A stretch of DNA of 64,000 bases from Barnesiella merdipullorum (GTDB lineage Bacteria > Bacteroidota > Bacteroidia > Bacteroidales > Barnesiellaceae). Below are positions 16,310 through 25,415 of this stretch, piece by piece (position 1 is the first letter of the stretch; every line of letters begins with the position of its first letter). The notes under the pieces were generated by a model, which saw only the letters and a program-made list of their open reading frames with translations, did not search any database and was not told the DNA's origin. A program made the position numbers and the translations under genes. The stretch is taken from assembly GCA_019116365.1 (NCBI GenBank), contig DXBT01000032.1, forward strand, positions 1 through 64,000, given 5' to 3'.

Positions 16310-16546
16310 ATGAATAATGATATTACAGCTACATTTGATGATATTATTAAGCAGTATCGCACTCTTGATTTATCGGAAGAGATGTTTCGATCAATGCTGG
16401 AGGCTGATAAGCAGTTGGAAGCCGATTATCAAGAATGGTGTGACACAGTAGGGGTCTCGGGACGAAAAGGTTTTGCTACTTATTACGAAGAATATATCGA
16501 GCAGCAAGACTCGGTGTGGGACAGTCTCGAGGATCACGACGAGTAA
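16310..16546 (+). CDS. Small acidic protein of unknown function
   Basis: 78 residues from the ATG at 16310, which follows AGGA; a longer frame upstream is AT-rich non-coding sequence. The protein is acidic and probably helical (LDLSEEMFRSMLEADKQLEA) and ends in EDHDE. No signal peptide, membrane segment or cysteine pair is present. It contains one Cys and a GRKGFATYYEEYIEQQD segment. I do not recognise the family. It stands alone between the reductase gene and the PUL and has a -7 box, so it is plausibly an independent gene. Confidence 0.6.
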   Translation: MNNDITATFDDIIKQYRTLDLSEEMFRSMLEADKQLEADYQEWCDTVGVSGRKGFATYYEEYIEQQDSVWDSLEDHDE

Positions 16547-16964
16547 CCTCCATGAGGTCGATATACCTTTTTCAGGTTTATATATAATAATAGTATAATA
16601 AATACGGCTTGGCATAGCCAAGCGACGAAATGCTATTTTGTGTGCTACTGTCTCCTTTTTTGTTTACCTTTGTAAAAGGTAAGAGGCGGTTTTGGATAAA
16701 AAATATCTGAATCTTTGTTTCGATATTTTATTCAATGCTCGCTTTGGGCTATTTTTGAGAAAAATTTAGTCGGTGACTAATTTGTAGTTATGCTTATTAT
16801 TAGTTTATAATCAATGGGTTGATAGGTGCATCCTGTCTTTTTCTCCTCCCCCTTTTTCTCCTAAAATAGGCATAGGGTAAGAAAGTATCATTATCGGATA
16901 AAAAAGTACTTTTTTGCTCTGCTTTTTTGCTGTTATTTTGTATTGTAAATTTAATACCGTGATT
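16547..16964. other. Long leader region upstream of the PUL
   Basis: 418 AT-rich bases without a convincing gene. Visible elements are a hairpin at 16607-16623 (GCTTGGC/GCCAAGC, no T-run), a -7-like TACCTTTG at 16665-16672 inside the inverted repeat TACCTTT-GTA-AAAGGTA (16665-16681), and a second inverted repeat TTAGTC-GGT-GACTAA at about 16768-16782. A transcript from the first promoter would have a 5' leader of about 285 bases, long enough for regulation. Confidence 0.5.
16665..16681 (+). promoter_or_regulatory. Possible PUL promoter overlapping an inverted repeat
   Basis: TACCTTTG (16665-16672) matches the -7 consensus. The nearest TTTG (16637-16640) is 24 bases away, longer than the 20 seen at the good promoters here. 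The -7 box lies within the perfect palindrome TACCTTT-GTA-AAAGGTA, which may be an operator. Confidence 0.4.
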
Positions 16965-17954
16965 ATGCTTAAAAGATATCTATTCACATTCTTTGTATTA
17001 TTGGGGTTTTCTGTCTCGGCTTTGGCTGTCGATCCGGTGAAACTGTATGGTCAGCTTCAGGTAAAAGGAAATCAGTTGTGCAGTCAAAGTGGAGAGCCTG
17101 TCGTGTTGCGAGGTGTTAGTTATGGTTGGCACAATTTGTGGCCCCGTTTTTATAATAAGAAATCAGTAAAGTGGCTGAAGGAAGATTGGCGGTGCACCGT
17201 ATTGCGAGCAGCCATGGGTACATGTATAGAAGATAATTATCTGGAGAATCCCGATTTTGCACTCGATTGTATCAATACGGTCGTAAAGGCTGCTATTAAA
17301 AATAATGTATATGTCATAATCGACTGGCATACCTATTATCCGCAGAAAGAAGAGGCCAAGAAGTTTTTTTCGATGATGGCCCAGAAGTATGGAAAGTATC
17401 CCCATGTAATTTATGAAATCTACAACGAGCCTATGGAAGACACATGGGAGAGCGTAAAAGAGTATGCTACAGAAATCATTACCGAGATACGTAAGTATGA
17501 CCCTGACAATATCATTTTGGTGGGTAGTCCGCATTGGGATCAGGATTTGCATTTGGTAGCAGCCGATCCTCTGGAGGGATTCCACAACATTATGTACACG
17601 CTTCATTTCTATGCTGCTACCCATAAACAAGAGTTGCGCGATCGAGCTACGGCTGCCTGGGAAGCTGGGATACCTATCTTCGTATCGGAGTGTGCCGGTA
17701 TGGAGTGCACGGGCGATGGCCCGCTCGATATTGAGGAGTGGACTCGTTGGGTCGAGTGGATGGAGAATCACCGAATCAGTTGGGTAAACTGGTCTATCTC
17801 GGACAAGAACGAAACCTGCTCGATGTTGTTGCCGAGGGCCGACAAGAACGGAGGTTGGGACGAGTCGCTCATCAAACCGGCCGGGCGCCAAAGCCGGAAG
17901 TTTATAAGACACTACAACGAGCCGGTGTATAAAGCAAAAAAGATAAAGAAATAA
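16965..17954 (+). CDS. GH5 (subfamily 2-like) secreted endo-beta-1,4-glucanase
   Basis: 329 residues from the ATG at 16965, which opens a signal peptide (about 1-22, ending ALAV). The fold signatures are those of bacterial GH5_2 cellulases: GVSYGWHNLWP, LRAAMG, IIDWHTY, EIYNEP with acid/base Glu155, LHFYAATH, and FVSECAG with nucleophile Glu242, then WVNWSISDK. It cuts internal beta-1,4-glucosidic (or mixed Glc/Man) bonds. There is no lipobox, so it may be periplasmic or secreted. It is first in the PUL, 39 bases before SusC, and more AT-rich than the downstream genes. Confidence 0.9.
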   Translation: MLKRYLFTFFVLLGFSVSALAVDPVKLYGQLQVKGNQLCSQSGEPVVLRGVSYGWHNLWPRFYNKKSVKWLKEDWRCTVLRAAMGTCIEDNYLENPDFALDCINTVVKAAIKNNVYVIIDWHTYYPQKEEAKKFFSMMAQKYGKYPHVIYEIYNEPMEDTWESVKEYATEIITEIRKYDPDNIILVGSPHWDQDLHLVAADPLEGFHNIMYTLHFYAATHKQELRDRATAAWEAGIPIFVSECAGMECTGDGPLDIEEWTRWVEWMENHRISWVNWSISDKNETCSMLLPRADKNGGWDESLIKPAGRQSRKFIRHYNEPVYKAKKIKK

Positions 17955-17993
17955 TATTCAAAAATAAGATTGTTAATTTTAAATTTATTACAG

Positions 17994-20900
17994 ATGAAAA
18001 GAAACTTGTTTTCTTTCCCACGCTCTCAAATGGTGGGTAAAGGGCTCAGGACCATGTCGCTGGTTGTGGCACTGTTTTGGGCAACGACTGCTGTGGCAGA
18101 TGTCGTGGTGAAAGGTGTGGTCACCGATGATGCCGGGATTCCTATTCCCGGAGCCAATGTTACCGAGTTGAAATCGAGTGGCAATGGAACGATTACCAAT
18201 ATCGATGGCCAGTATTCGATTGTGGTAAAAGGGGCAAAATCGGTATTACGCTTTTCGTTTATGGGTTATACCCGCAAAGATGTGACCGTGGGCGAGAAGA
18301 AACAGATTAATGTGAGACTGGAAGAAGATTCTAAATCGCTCGACGAGGTTGTGGTAATCGGTTATGGTACGATGAAGAAGAAAGACTTGTCGGGTGCTGT
18401 TGCTTCGATCAAGAGTGAAGATCTTATGATTGGTAACCCTACCAGCTTTAGCCAGGCATTGCAGGGCAAGCTGGCCGGTGTGCAAGTCAACTCGAACGAT
18501 GGTGCTCCGGGTTCGGGCATGAGTATTACCATTCGAGGTGCCAACTCTTTCTCTACCAGTTCGCAACCTTTGTATATTGTCGATGGAATCCCGTTCGAGA
18601 CGGGCGATACTCCTACCAGTGGTGCCAATGAAAACAACAACACGACATCCAACCCCTTGTCGTTGATCAACCCCAACGATATCGAGTCGATCGATATCTT
18701 GAAAGATGCCTCGGCTACCGCCATTTATGGTTCGCGAGGTGCCAACGGCGTGGTGCTCATTACGACCAAAAAGGGTAAGGCTGGAGCCGCTCGGGTAGAG
18801 TTCTCGGCCAACTTCGGTCTCTCGAAAATCTCGAAAATCGTAGAGAGCCTCAACGCTTATGAGTATGCCAATTTTGTGAATGAAGCAACCATTAACAATG
18901 CTTTGTACGACAATACCCCCTATGCCTATCTGCCTTATCGTGGCGACTGGAACTATCGTCGCGACGAGAACAACAATATTATACCGGCATCGGGTGAGTA
19001 TGAGCCTACTCCCGAGGATTTCCTGAATCCCGGCTGGCACGAAGATGAATATGGTAACCGCCAGTGGGTCGAGGGTACCAATTGGTTGGACGAAATCTTG
19101 CAGGATGCCTTCACGCAGGAATACAACATCAGCGTGTCGGGTGGTAGCGAAAAGAGCACCTATGCTTTCTCGGCAAACTATACCGACCAAACCGGTATTA
19201 TCCGCAATTCGGGATACGATCGTTTTGCCGTGCGCGCCAATGTTGGCAGCCAGGTGAAGTCGTGGCTCAACACCGGGTTGAATATCAATTTTACCAAATC
19301 CAATACGCGATTTGCCAAATCGAATGCTTACGATTACAGTATCATACGGTCGGCCATGCTGTATCCCCCTACGATTTATGTAGGCGACAATACCAAAGAC
19401 GATGAATACTTCTGGCTGTCGGCCAATCCCCGTACTTATGTCAATACGGCCAAGGACGAATTGAAATCGATCAACGTGTTTACATCGGCCTTTGCCGAGA
19501 TTACGTTTACCGACTGGCTGCGTTTCCGTCAGAATTTTGGTATGAGCTATACCGACAACGAGCGCTCTACCTATTATCCACGGGAAACGGGTGAGGGAAA
19601 AGGCTATAACGGTCGTGCCGGTAAGAGTGATAACTTTTGGCAGAATGTGACGGCCGAGTCGATTTTGACTTTCGACAAGACCTTTGCCGATATTCATCAC
19701 TTGAATGTGGTGGCTGGTTTTACTTATGAGAACTCCAACTGGGGAGGCAAGGCTATCAATGCTTCGAATTTCCCGACCGATATTACCGAAGACTACGACA
19801 TATCGCAGGCTCTTACCATCGACACGCCCACCAGTAACAGAGGTGAAGCCACTTTGATCTCTCTGTTGGGACGTGCCAACTATATGTTGAAAGACCGGTA
19901 TATCTTTACCGCATCGTTCCGTCGTGACGGTTCGAGCCGTTTTGCTCCGGGCAACAAGTTTGCCAACTTTGCTTCGGGTGCTTTTGCCTGGGTTCTTTCC
20001 GAAGAGGAGTTCATTAAGAAACTGGATGTGTTCAGCAACCTGAAGTTGCGTCTCAGCTACGGTCAAACCGGTAACCAAGGTATAAGCAGCTATCAAACGA
20101 TGGCCTCGTTGGGAACCGCCAACTATCCTCTGTTGGGTATTACCACGAGCGGTTTTGCCGGGCAAACTTACAAAGGGCCGTTGAACAAAGACTTGAAGTG
20201 GGAGACGACCGATCAATACAATGTAGGTCTTGACCTGGGTTTCTTGAAAAACCGTATCGCACTCTCACTGAACTATTACTACAAACGCACCAAAGACTTG
20301 TTGCAATATGTATCGATACCCTATTCGACGGGCTATACCAACATGTGGACCAACTTTGGGCATGTAACCAACGAGGGTCTCGAGATCACCGGGCAGTTCT
20401 ATGCCATCGATACTAAAGATTGGGGCTTGAATTTCGATGCCAATATCACATTCAACCGCAACCGCATTGGTGGCCTCACCGCCGATCAGTATGCCAACAA
20501 CCTGTGGTACAGTGCCAAAGAGGTATTTATCCAACGCAACGGATTGCCCATTGGAGCCATTCTGGGTTATGTAGAAGACGGTTACTATGACAATGTAGCC
20601 GAGGTGCGGGCCGATCCTCTGTATGCCAATGTATCGGATGTGGAAGCTCAGCGTATGGTGGGCGAAATCAAATATCTCGATGTCAATGGCGATGGTGCCA
20701 TCACGACCGAGGACAGGGCCATCATTGGTGATACCAATCCCGATTTTGTCTATGGTCTTACCGGTAATTTCCGCTGGAAAAACCTCACCTTGAGTCTCTT
20801 CTTCCAGGGAACTTATGGCAACGATATCTTCAATGGTAACCTCACGAATATTACCATGCAAAGTGTGAGCAACATACCCAAGTTTGCCTATGAAAGCCGT

Positions 20901-21230
20901 TGGACTCCCGACAATACCGAGAATGCAAAATGGCCTCGTGCCACCATGGCTCAAACTCGTGAGTGGAAAATCTCCGACCGCCATGTCGAGGATGGTTCGT
21001 ATTTGAAGTTGAAAACCATCAATCTGGCCTATAACTTCGGGTCACCGGTAAAAGGAATAGAAAATCTCACCGTGTTTGGTACGGTAAATAACGTGTTTAC
21101 CATCACCAATTACAGTTGGTATGATCCCGATGTGAATGCCTTTGGCGAAGATGCATCCCGTCGAGGAGTAGATATCTATTCTTATCCGGCAAGCCGCACA
21201 TTTACGTTAGGAGTTAAATTAACATTATAA
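17994..21230 (+). CDS. SusC/RagA-type TonB-dependent glycan transporter
   Basis: 1078 residues from the ATG at 17994. Signal peptide about 1-35, a carboxypeptidase-regulatory-like domain about 38-110 (GVVTDDAGIPIPGANV), the SusC plug about 115-230 (DEVVVIGYGTMKKKDLSGAV, then LYIVDGIPF and the DASATAIYGSRGANGVVLIT motif), and a 22-strand barrel ending in LGVKLTL. It imports oligosaccharides across the outer membrane with TonB energy, capped by its SusD partner encoded 12 bases downstream. No N-terminal signalling (STN) domain is present, so it does not itself signal to an anti-sigma factor. Confidence 0.97.
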   Translation: MKRNLFSFPRSQMVGKGLRTMSLVVALFWATTAVADVVVKGVVTDDAGIPIPGANVTELKSSGNGTITNIDGQYSIVVKGAKSVLRFSFMGYTRKDVTVGEKKQINVRLEEDSKSLDEVVVIGYGTMKKKDLSGAVASIKSEDLMIGNPTSFSQALQGKLAGVQVNSNDGAPGSGMSITIRGANSFSTSSQPLYIVDGIPFETGDTPTSGANENNNTTSNPLSLINPNDIESIDILKDASATAIYGSRGANGVVLITTKKGKAGAARVEFSANFGLSKISKIVESLNAYEYANFVNEATINNALYDNTPYAYLPYRGDWNYRRDENNNIIPASGEYEPTPEDFLNPGWHEDEYGNRQWVEGTNWLDEILQDAFTQEYNISVSGGSEKSTYAFSANYTDQTGIIRNSGYDRFAVRANVGSQVKSWLNTGLNINFTKSNTRFAKSNAYDYSIIRSAMLYPPTIYVGDNTKDDEYFWLSANPRTYVNTAKDELKSINVFTSAFAEITFTDWLRFRQNFGMSYTDNERSTYYPRETGEGKGYNGRAGKSDNFWQNVTAESILTFDKTFADIHHLNVVAGFTYENSNWGGKAINASNFPTDITEDYDISQALTIDTPTSNRGEATLISLLGRANYMLKDRYIFTASFRRDGSSRFAPGNKFANFASGAFAWVLSEEEFIKKLDVFSNLKLRLSYGQTGNQGISSYQTMASLGTANYPLLGITTSGFAGQTYKGPLNKDLKWETTDQYNVGLDLGFLKNRIALSLNYYYKRTKDLLQYVSIPYSTGYTNMWTNFGHVTNEGLEITGQFYAIDTKDWGLNFDANITFNRNRIGGLTADQYANNLWYSAKEVFIQRNGLPIGAILGYVEDGYYDNVAEVRADPLYANVSDVEAQRMVGEIKYLDVNGDGAITTEDRAIIGDTNPDFVYGLTGNFRWKNLTLSLFFQGTYGNDIFNGNLTNITMQSVSNIPKFAYESRWTPDNTENAKWPRATMAQTREWKISDRHVEDGSYLKLKTINLAYNFGSPVKGIENLTVFGTVNNVFTITNYSWYDPDVNAFGEDASRRGVDIYSYPASRTFTLGVKLTL

Positions 21231-21242
21231 TCGGGAAAGACA

Positions 21243-23009
21243 ATGAAAAAGATAAAAATATCGATATATGTGACCATGTTGGGGTTGGCGATGGCAGCAG
21301 CGCCGGTCTTTACTTCGTGCGAGGATATGCTCGAAGAGAAACCCTATGATTTTATCAGTCCAGACGATGTCCCCGACTCGGACGAAGGGGCCGATATGTG
21401 GGCGACAGGTGTTTACGAAACGTTACACTCGGCCATGTTCCGTTATGGCAACATGCCGCGACCGCTGGACTACGATTGCGACTATGTGTCGGGAGCTACC
21501 TGGCAGTTCGATCAATTTGGGAACGGAAACTTCCAAGGCTCAAACAATCACTGCGATGTGATGTGGACCGGTATGTATTCGCTCATCAACCGGGCCAACG
21601 AGGCTATTGCCGAGATAAACAAAATGGAGAATCTCACTCCTGCACATCGCAACAACGTGTTGGGCGAGTGCTACTTCTTGAAAGCCTGGGCCTATTTCAT
21701 GCTGGTGCGTGCCTATGGCGATATACCGGTTTATTCGGTAAGTGTGAATGAGTCGCAGCAATATACAAGCAGTCCGCGTATCCCTATTAAGGATGTTTAT
21801 ACGCAGACGATCATTCCGTTGCTTCTCGACGCCAAAGATATGCTGTACACAAATACCGATACCGGGTTTGAGCCCGGGCGGGTATGTGCCGCTTCGGCAG
21901 CCGGGCTGTTGGCCAAGGTCTATGCGACAATTGCTTCGGCCGCTCTGCCTGCCGGTGAGATTGTGACGGTAAGAACCGGTAAACAGTTTGTCATGCAGAA
22001 TATCAACGGTACGGATACCAAAGTTTATACCGAGCCTGTGCCCAAAGATTTTGCAAAAGATCAAGTAGCAGGATATGAATCGTTCGATTCGCATGAATAT
22101 TATCAGTTGGCCTATGATGTAGCCTCGGATGTGAAGAAGGGGCTTTACGGAACTCACAATCTGGAACCCTATGATCTCGTTTGGTCAAACGAAGGAAAAG
22201 GATGCAGCGAGCATCTGTTCAGCCTGCAATCCAAATCGGGCGACGAACTCTACGGTACACTTTTCTCGTATCACTATTGTGGTAAGTATAATGCCGAGGG
22301 GCATATCGATAACAGCCTGACGGTGGGTAACAGCAAGCACTGGTATCTGCTGTTCGACGAGGACGACTACCGGGTGGACAAAGGCGTGCTCCACTGCTGG
22401 ATACGCGAAGGCTCCGACACGAGTTGGGGTGGTGGTTCCTACTTCCCCAATTTCGGGAAATGGCAGCGTATGGTAGAGAATCGTGAGGCTCCGTTCAACA
22501 ATCCCGAGGTTACCGCCGGCTGGCGATGCGACGAGGGCGGTTCGGAACAGTTCTTTGCCTTCACGACCAAATACAGTCAACAGGTTACCGACCAGACCTT
22601 GCAACGTACCGATGCCAACTATCCGTTCTTGCGCTATGCCGATGTAATCCTTATCATGGCCGAAGCTTCGAACGAGTTGAAAGGGGCCAACGAAGAGGCT
22701 ATTGGCTTGCTCAACGATGTGCGCAAGCGAAGCAATGCCGTGCCTCGTGAACTCAAAGACTATTCGACCAAGCAGGCTTTGCGCTCGGCCATTATCGAGG
22801 AGCGGGCTATGGAGTTTGCCATGGAAGGCGACCGTCGTTGGGACTTAATACGCTGGGGTATCTATTTGCAGGCCATGAATGCACTGGAGGGTACCGACGT
22901 GTGTGGTAACGTGAAGACTCGTTCTAACAAGCACTTGCTGTTCCCGTTGCCTACGCTCGAGATCTTGACAAACCAGGCTATTTCGAGCAATAATCCCGGT
23001 TGGAGTTAA
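21243..23009 (+). CDS. SusD/RagB-family surface glycan-binding lipoprotein
   Basis: 588 residues with lipobox FTSC (Cys26). The mature start EDMLEEKPYDFISPDDVPDS, the TPR-like helices (LGECYFLKAWAYFMLVRAYG) and the C-terminal RWDLIRWGIYL and NKHLLFPLPTLEI segments are typical of the family. It binds the glycan at the cell surface and closes over the SusC pore. The gene is adjacent to SusC and followed by the accessory binding protein gene, the standard PUL core order. Confidence 0.97.
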   Translation: MKKIKISIYVTMLGLAMAAAPVFTSCEDMLEEKPYDFISPDDVPDSDEGADMWATGVYETLHSAMFRYGNMPRPLDYDCDYVSGATWQFDQFGNGNFQGSNNHCDVMWTGMYSLINRANEAIAEINKMENLTPAHRNNVLGECYFLKAWAYFMLVRAYGDIPVYSVSVNESQQYTSSPRIPIKDVYTQTIIPLLLDAKDMLYTNTDTGFEPGRVCAASAAGLLAKVYATIASAALPAGEIVTVRTGKQFVMQNINGTDTKVYTEPVPKDFAKDQVAGYESFDSHEYYQLAYDVASDVKKGLYGTHNLEPYDLVWSNEGKGCSEHLFSLQSKSGDELYGTLFSYHYCGKYNAEGHIDNSLTVGNSKHWYLLFDEDDYRVDKGVLHCWIREGSDTSWGGGSYFPNFGKWQRMVENREAPFNNPEVTAGWRCDEGGSEQFFAFTTKYSQQVTDQTLQRTDANYPFLRYADVILIMAEASNELKGANEEAIGLLNDVRKRSNAVPRELKDYSTKQALRSAIIEERAMEFAMEGDRRWDLIRWGIYLQAMNALEGTDVCGNVKTRSNKHLLFPLPTLEILTNQAISSNNPGWS

Positions 23010-23038
23010 TAGGAGTTTAACCGAAAAAAGAGATAAAG

Positions 23039-24229
23039 ATGAAAAATATGAAATACATAGCGGTTTTGGCCGCATCGCTGTTTGCCTTCTCGGCCTGTCA
23101 GGATATCGTGGAGGTGGACGAGCTCAAAGAAAAAGAAGAGATTCCCTCTACGGGAGCTCCCGAAATTATCAGAATTGTAAAGGCTACCGATAAAGAGTTT
23201 GAAATCGATGGCGCCGATTTTGAAGACATGGTGCGTATCGAGGGTAAAAACCTCGGGAATGTGGTTTCGGTAAAGTTCAACGATATTGAGGTTGATCCTA
23301 AAGAGATCTATTCGCGCTACGATATGATTATCGCTCCCGTTCCCCGGGAGTTGCCGGGCGAGGTGACCGACATGCTTTACGTTACTACCAAAAACGGGTC
23401 GGTATCGAGGCCCTTCACAGTGTCTATTCCTCAATTGAAAATCGATGGACTGCAGAACGAATTTGCCAATCCTGGCGATACGACTATGATTTCGGGCGAT
23501 AATTTCGACCTCTATGGCATCACCGTAGAGCAGGCCGATGTGCGCATTGGCGACGCATTCTGCAATGTACTGGATGCAACCCGCACCAATCTGATGTTGC
23601 AAATTCCCAATAATGCGCAGCCCAACTCCGAGTTGTCGATTTTGGGTGCCAACATGACCGAGCCGGTGAAAATCCCTTACATGAACAGCGGAGCGCAAAT
23701 ATTCGATTTCAACAACTGGCCGGGGACAGGCGCCTTTACACATGCGAGCCAGTTCCCCGATTGCACCACCAACTTCCTGTGCGACGGGACCGAAGGTGAG
23801 GGATATCCCGAACCCCTCAACGAAGGTATGAAATACATCCGATTCCACGGGAATGTGGGGGCTTGGGGATGGATGGTTTTGTGGGCCGGATATATTCAAG
23901 TTCCAGCCGAGGTAGCCGCCGATCCTTCGTCATACAACTTGTGTTTCGAACTTTGCAATAATGCCAAGTATCCGTTAAGTTCGACCGTACGCATCCTCTT
24001 TGGCAACTACATTTGGTTGCCGGCCGAGAGCGGTTTGGCCGTGAATACCTACGGAGCCTGGCAGACCATGCGGCTCGATCTCGACTCGTTCAATGAAGGT
24101 ACGATATTGCCTTCGCCCTGCAATGCCGCGCCCAACAATACCGAGTGGAAAATCATCTTTTCACCCACGGCTGCGACCGACTTTGACTTGAGCATGTGCA
24201 ACTTCCGTTTTGCAAAAAAGATAGACTGA
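23039..24229 (+). CDS. Surface glycan-binding protein with IPT/TIG-like domains
   Basis: 396 residues with lipobox FSAC (Cys20). Residues about 40-215 look like tandem IPT/TIG immunoglobulin-like domains (PEIIRIVKATDKEFEIDGAD and LQNEFANPGDTTMISGDNFD). The C-terminal about 180 residues, rich in Trp and Tyr and including WPGTG, WGWMVLWAGY and NYIWLPAE, would form the glycan-binding module. The architecture matches the SGBP-B class that sits beside SusD in glucan, xylan and mannan PULs. It recruits polymer at the surface. The specificity cannot be deduced. Confidence 0.85.
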   Translation: MKNMKYIAVLAASLFAFSACQDIVEVDELKEKEEIPSTGAPEIIRIVKATDKEFEIDGADFEDMVRIEGKNLGNVVSVKFNDIEVDPKEIYSRYDMIIAPVPRELPGEVTDMLYVTTKNGSVSRPFTVSIPQLKIDGLQNEFANPGDTTMISGDNFDLYGITVEQADVRIGDAFCNVLDATRTNLMLQIPNNAQPNSELSILGANMTEPVKIPYMNSGAQIFDFNNWPGTGAFTHASQFPDCTTNFLCDGTEGEGYPEPLNEGMKYIRFHGNVGAWGWMVLWAGYIQVPAEVAADPSSYNLCFELCNNAKYPLSSTVRILFGNYIWLPAESGLAVNTYGAWQTMRLDLDSFNEGTILPSPCNAAPNNTEWKIIFSPTAATDFDLSMCNFRFAKKID

Positions 24230-24313
24230 AATAATTAATTAGGTTATAAGCCGGGAAGGGGTTTCTCTTCTTGGCTTATAGCCCTGATAAATCACCCTAC
24301 ACACTATTTATCT

Positions 24314-25405
24314 ATGATGACTAAAAAGATTCTGACATTCGTTTTTGCCTCTGTATTGATGGCCTCTTGTAGCAATGGCGACGAGCCCGGTGGAACCGGA
24401 GGAAACGGTGGAACCGAGCACACCGAATATTTCGGTGTAAACATGTCGGGGGCCGAGTTTGGTAACGTATATCCCGGAGTCGATGGCACACACTATGGCT
24501 ATCCTACCGAGAGTGACTTGCAGTATTTCAAGAACAAAGGCTTGCGCATGGTTCGTTTCCCGTTCCGCTGGGAGCGCATACAGCGCACCATGAATGGTGA
24601 ACTCGATGCTACCGAGTTGGCCAAGATGAAAAAATTTGTGCAGGCGGCAGAAGATCTGAACATGAAAGTGCTGCTCGACATGCACAACTTCGGTCGTTAT
24701 TGTATCTATTCCAATGGAGTGAACTCCGAAGACAATCAGTTTGCGATTATCGGTAATGCGCGTTGTACGGTCGATAACTTCTGCGACGTGTGGAAGAAAC
24801 TGGCGGCCGAGTTTAAGGACTATAAATGTATTTGGGGATACGATATCATGAACGAGCCCAATGCCATGCTGAAGACGACGCCTTGGGTCGATATCGCTCA
24901 AGCCTGTATCAATGCCATTCGTGAGGTCGATACCGAAACCATGCTGGTAATCAGTGGCGACGAATTCAGCTCGGCCAGCCGTTGGAAAGAGGTGAGCGAC
25001 AATCTTAAAACCTTGGTCGATCCCTGCAACAACATGATTTTCCAGGCTCACGTCTATTTCGATTCCGATGCCTCGGGCAACTATGTCAAGTCGTATGACG
25101 AGGATGGTGCTACCGTGCAAACCGGTGTGATGCGGTTGAAACCGTTTGTAGAGTGGCTCAAGGAGAACAACAAGCGAGGATTCGTAGGTGAGTATGGTGT
25201 GCCCGACGACGACGGTCGCTGGCTCGATGTGCTCGATGCCGCTTTGAAATATTTGCAAGAGAACGGAGTAAACGGTACTTATTGGTCGGCCGGTCCTCGG
25301 TGGGGCGATTATAAACTGGCGGTTCAACCCACCGATAACTATACGGTCGATCGTCCCCAGTTGGAGACCTTGTTGAAGTATAAAACAACGGTACAGATCT
25401 ATTAA
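24314..25405 (+). CDS. GH5 endo-glycanase lipoprotein (first of two paralogues)
   Basis: 363 residues; lipobox LMASC (Cys19) followed by a Gly-rich linker (about 20-35), which suggests a surface-tethered enzyme. The catalytic domain shows GVNMSGAEFGNVYPG, RFPFRWERIQ, LLDMHNFGRY, DIMNEP with acid/base Glu181, QAHVYFDSDASG, and GEYGVP with nucleophile Glu293. The N-terminal pattern resembles GH5 subfamily 5-like endoglucanases. It is paralogous to the gene at 28008. As a surface enzyme it would make the first cuts in the polymer for SusCD import. Glucanase versus mannanase activity is undecided. Confidence 0.85.
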   Translation: MMTKKILTFVFASVLMASCSNGDEPGGTGGNGGTEHTEYFGVNMSGAEFGNVYPGVDGTHYGYPTESDLQYFKNKGLRMVRFPFRWERIQRTMNGELDATELAKMKKFVQAAEDLNMKVLLDMHNFGRYCIYSNGVNSEDNQFAIIGNARCTVDNFCDVWKKLAAEFKDYKCIWGYDIMNEPNAMLKTTPWVDIAQACINAIREVDTETMLVISGDEFSSASRWKEVSDNLKTLVDPCNNMIFQAHVYFDSDASGNYVKSYDEDGATVQTGVMRLKPFVEWLKENNKRGFVGEYGVPDDDGRWLDVLDAALKYLQENGVNGTYWSAGPRWGDYKLAVQPTDNYTVDRPQLETLLKYKTTVQIY

Positions 25406-25415
25406 CCTAATCACT

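Noticed and set aside
16607..16623. Terminator after the small acidic protein gene
   Set aside because: The hairpin GCTTGGC/GCCAAGC is perfect but no T-run follows, so it is mentioned only as a hairpin in the leader region.
18246..20216. 656-codon open frame on the minus strand
   Set aside because: Antisense to the SusC gene; the translated product has no recognisable domain.
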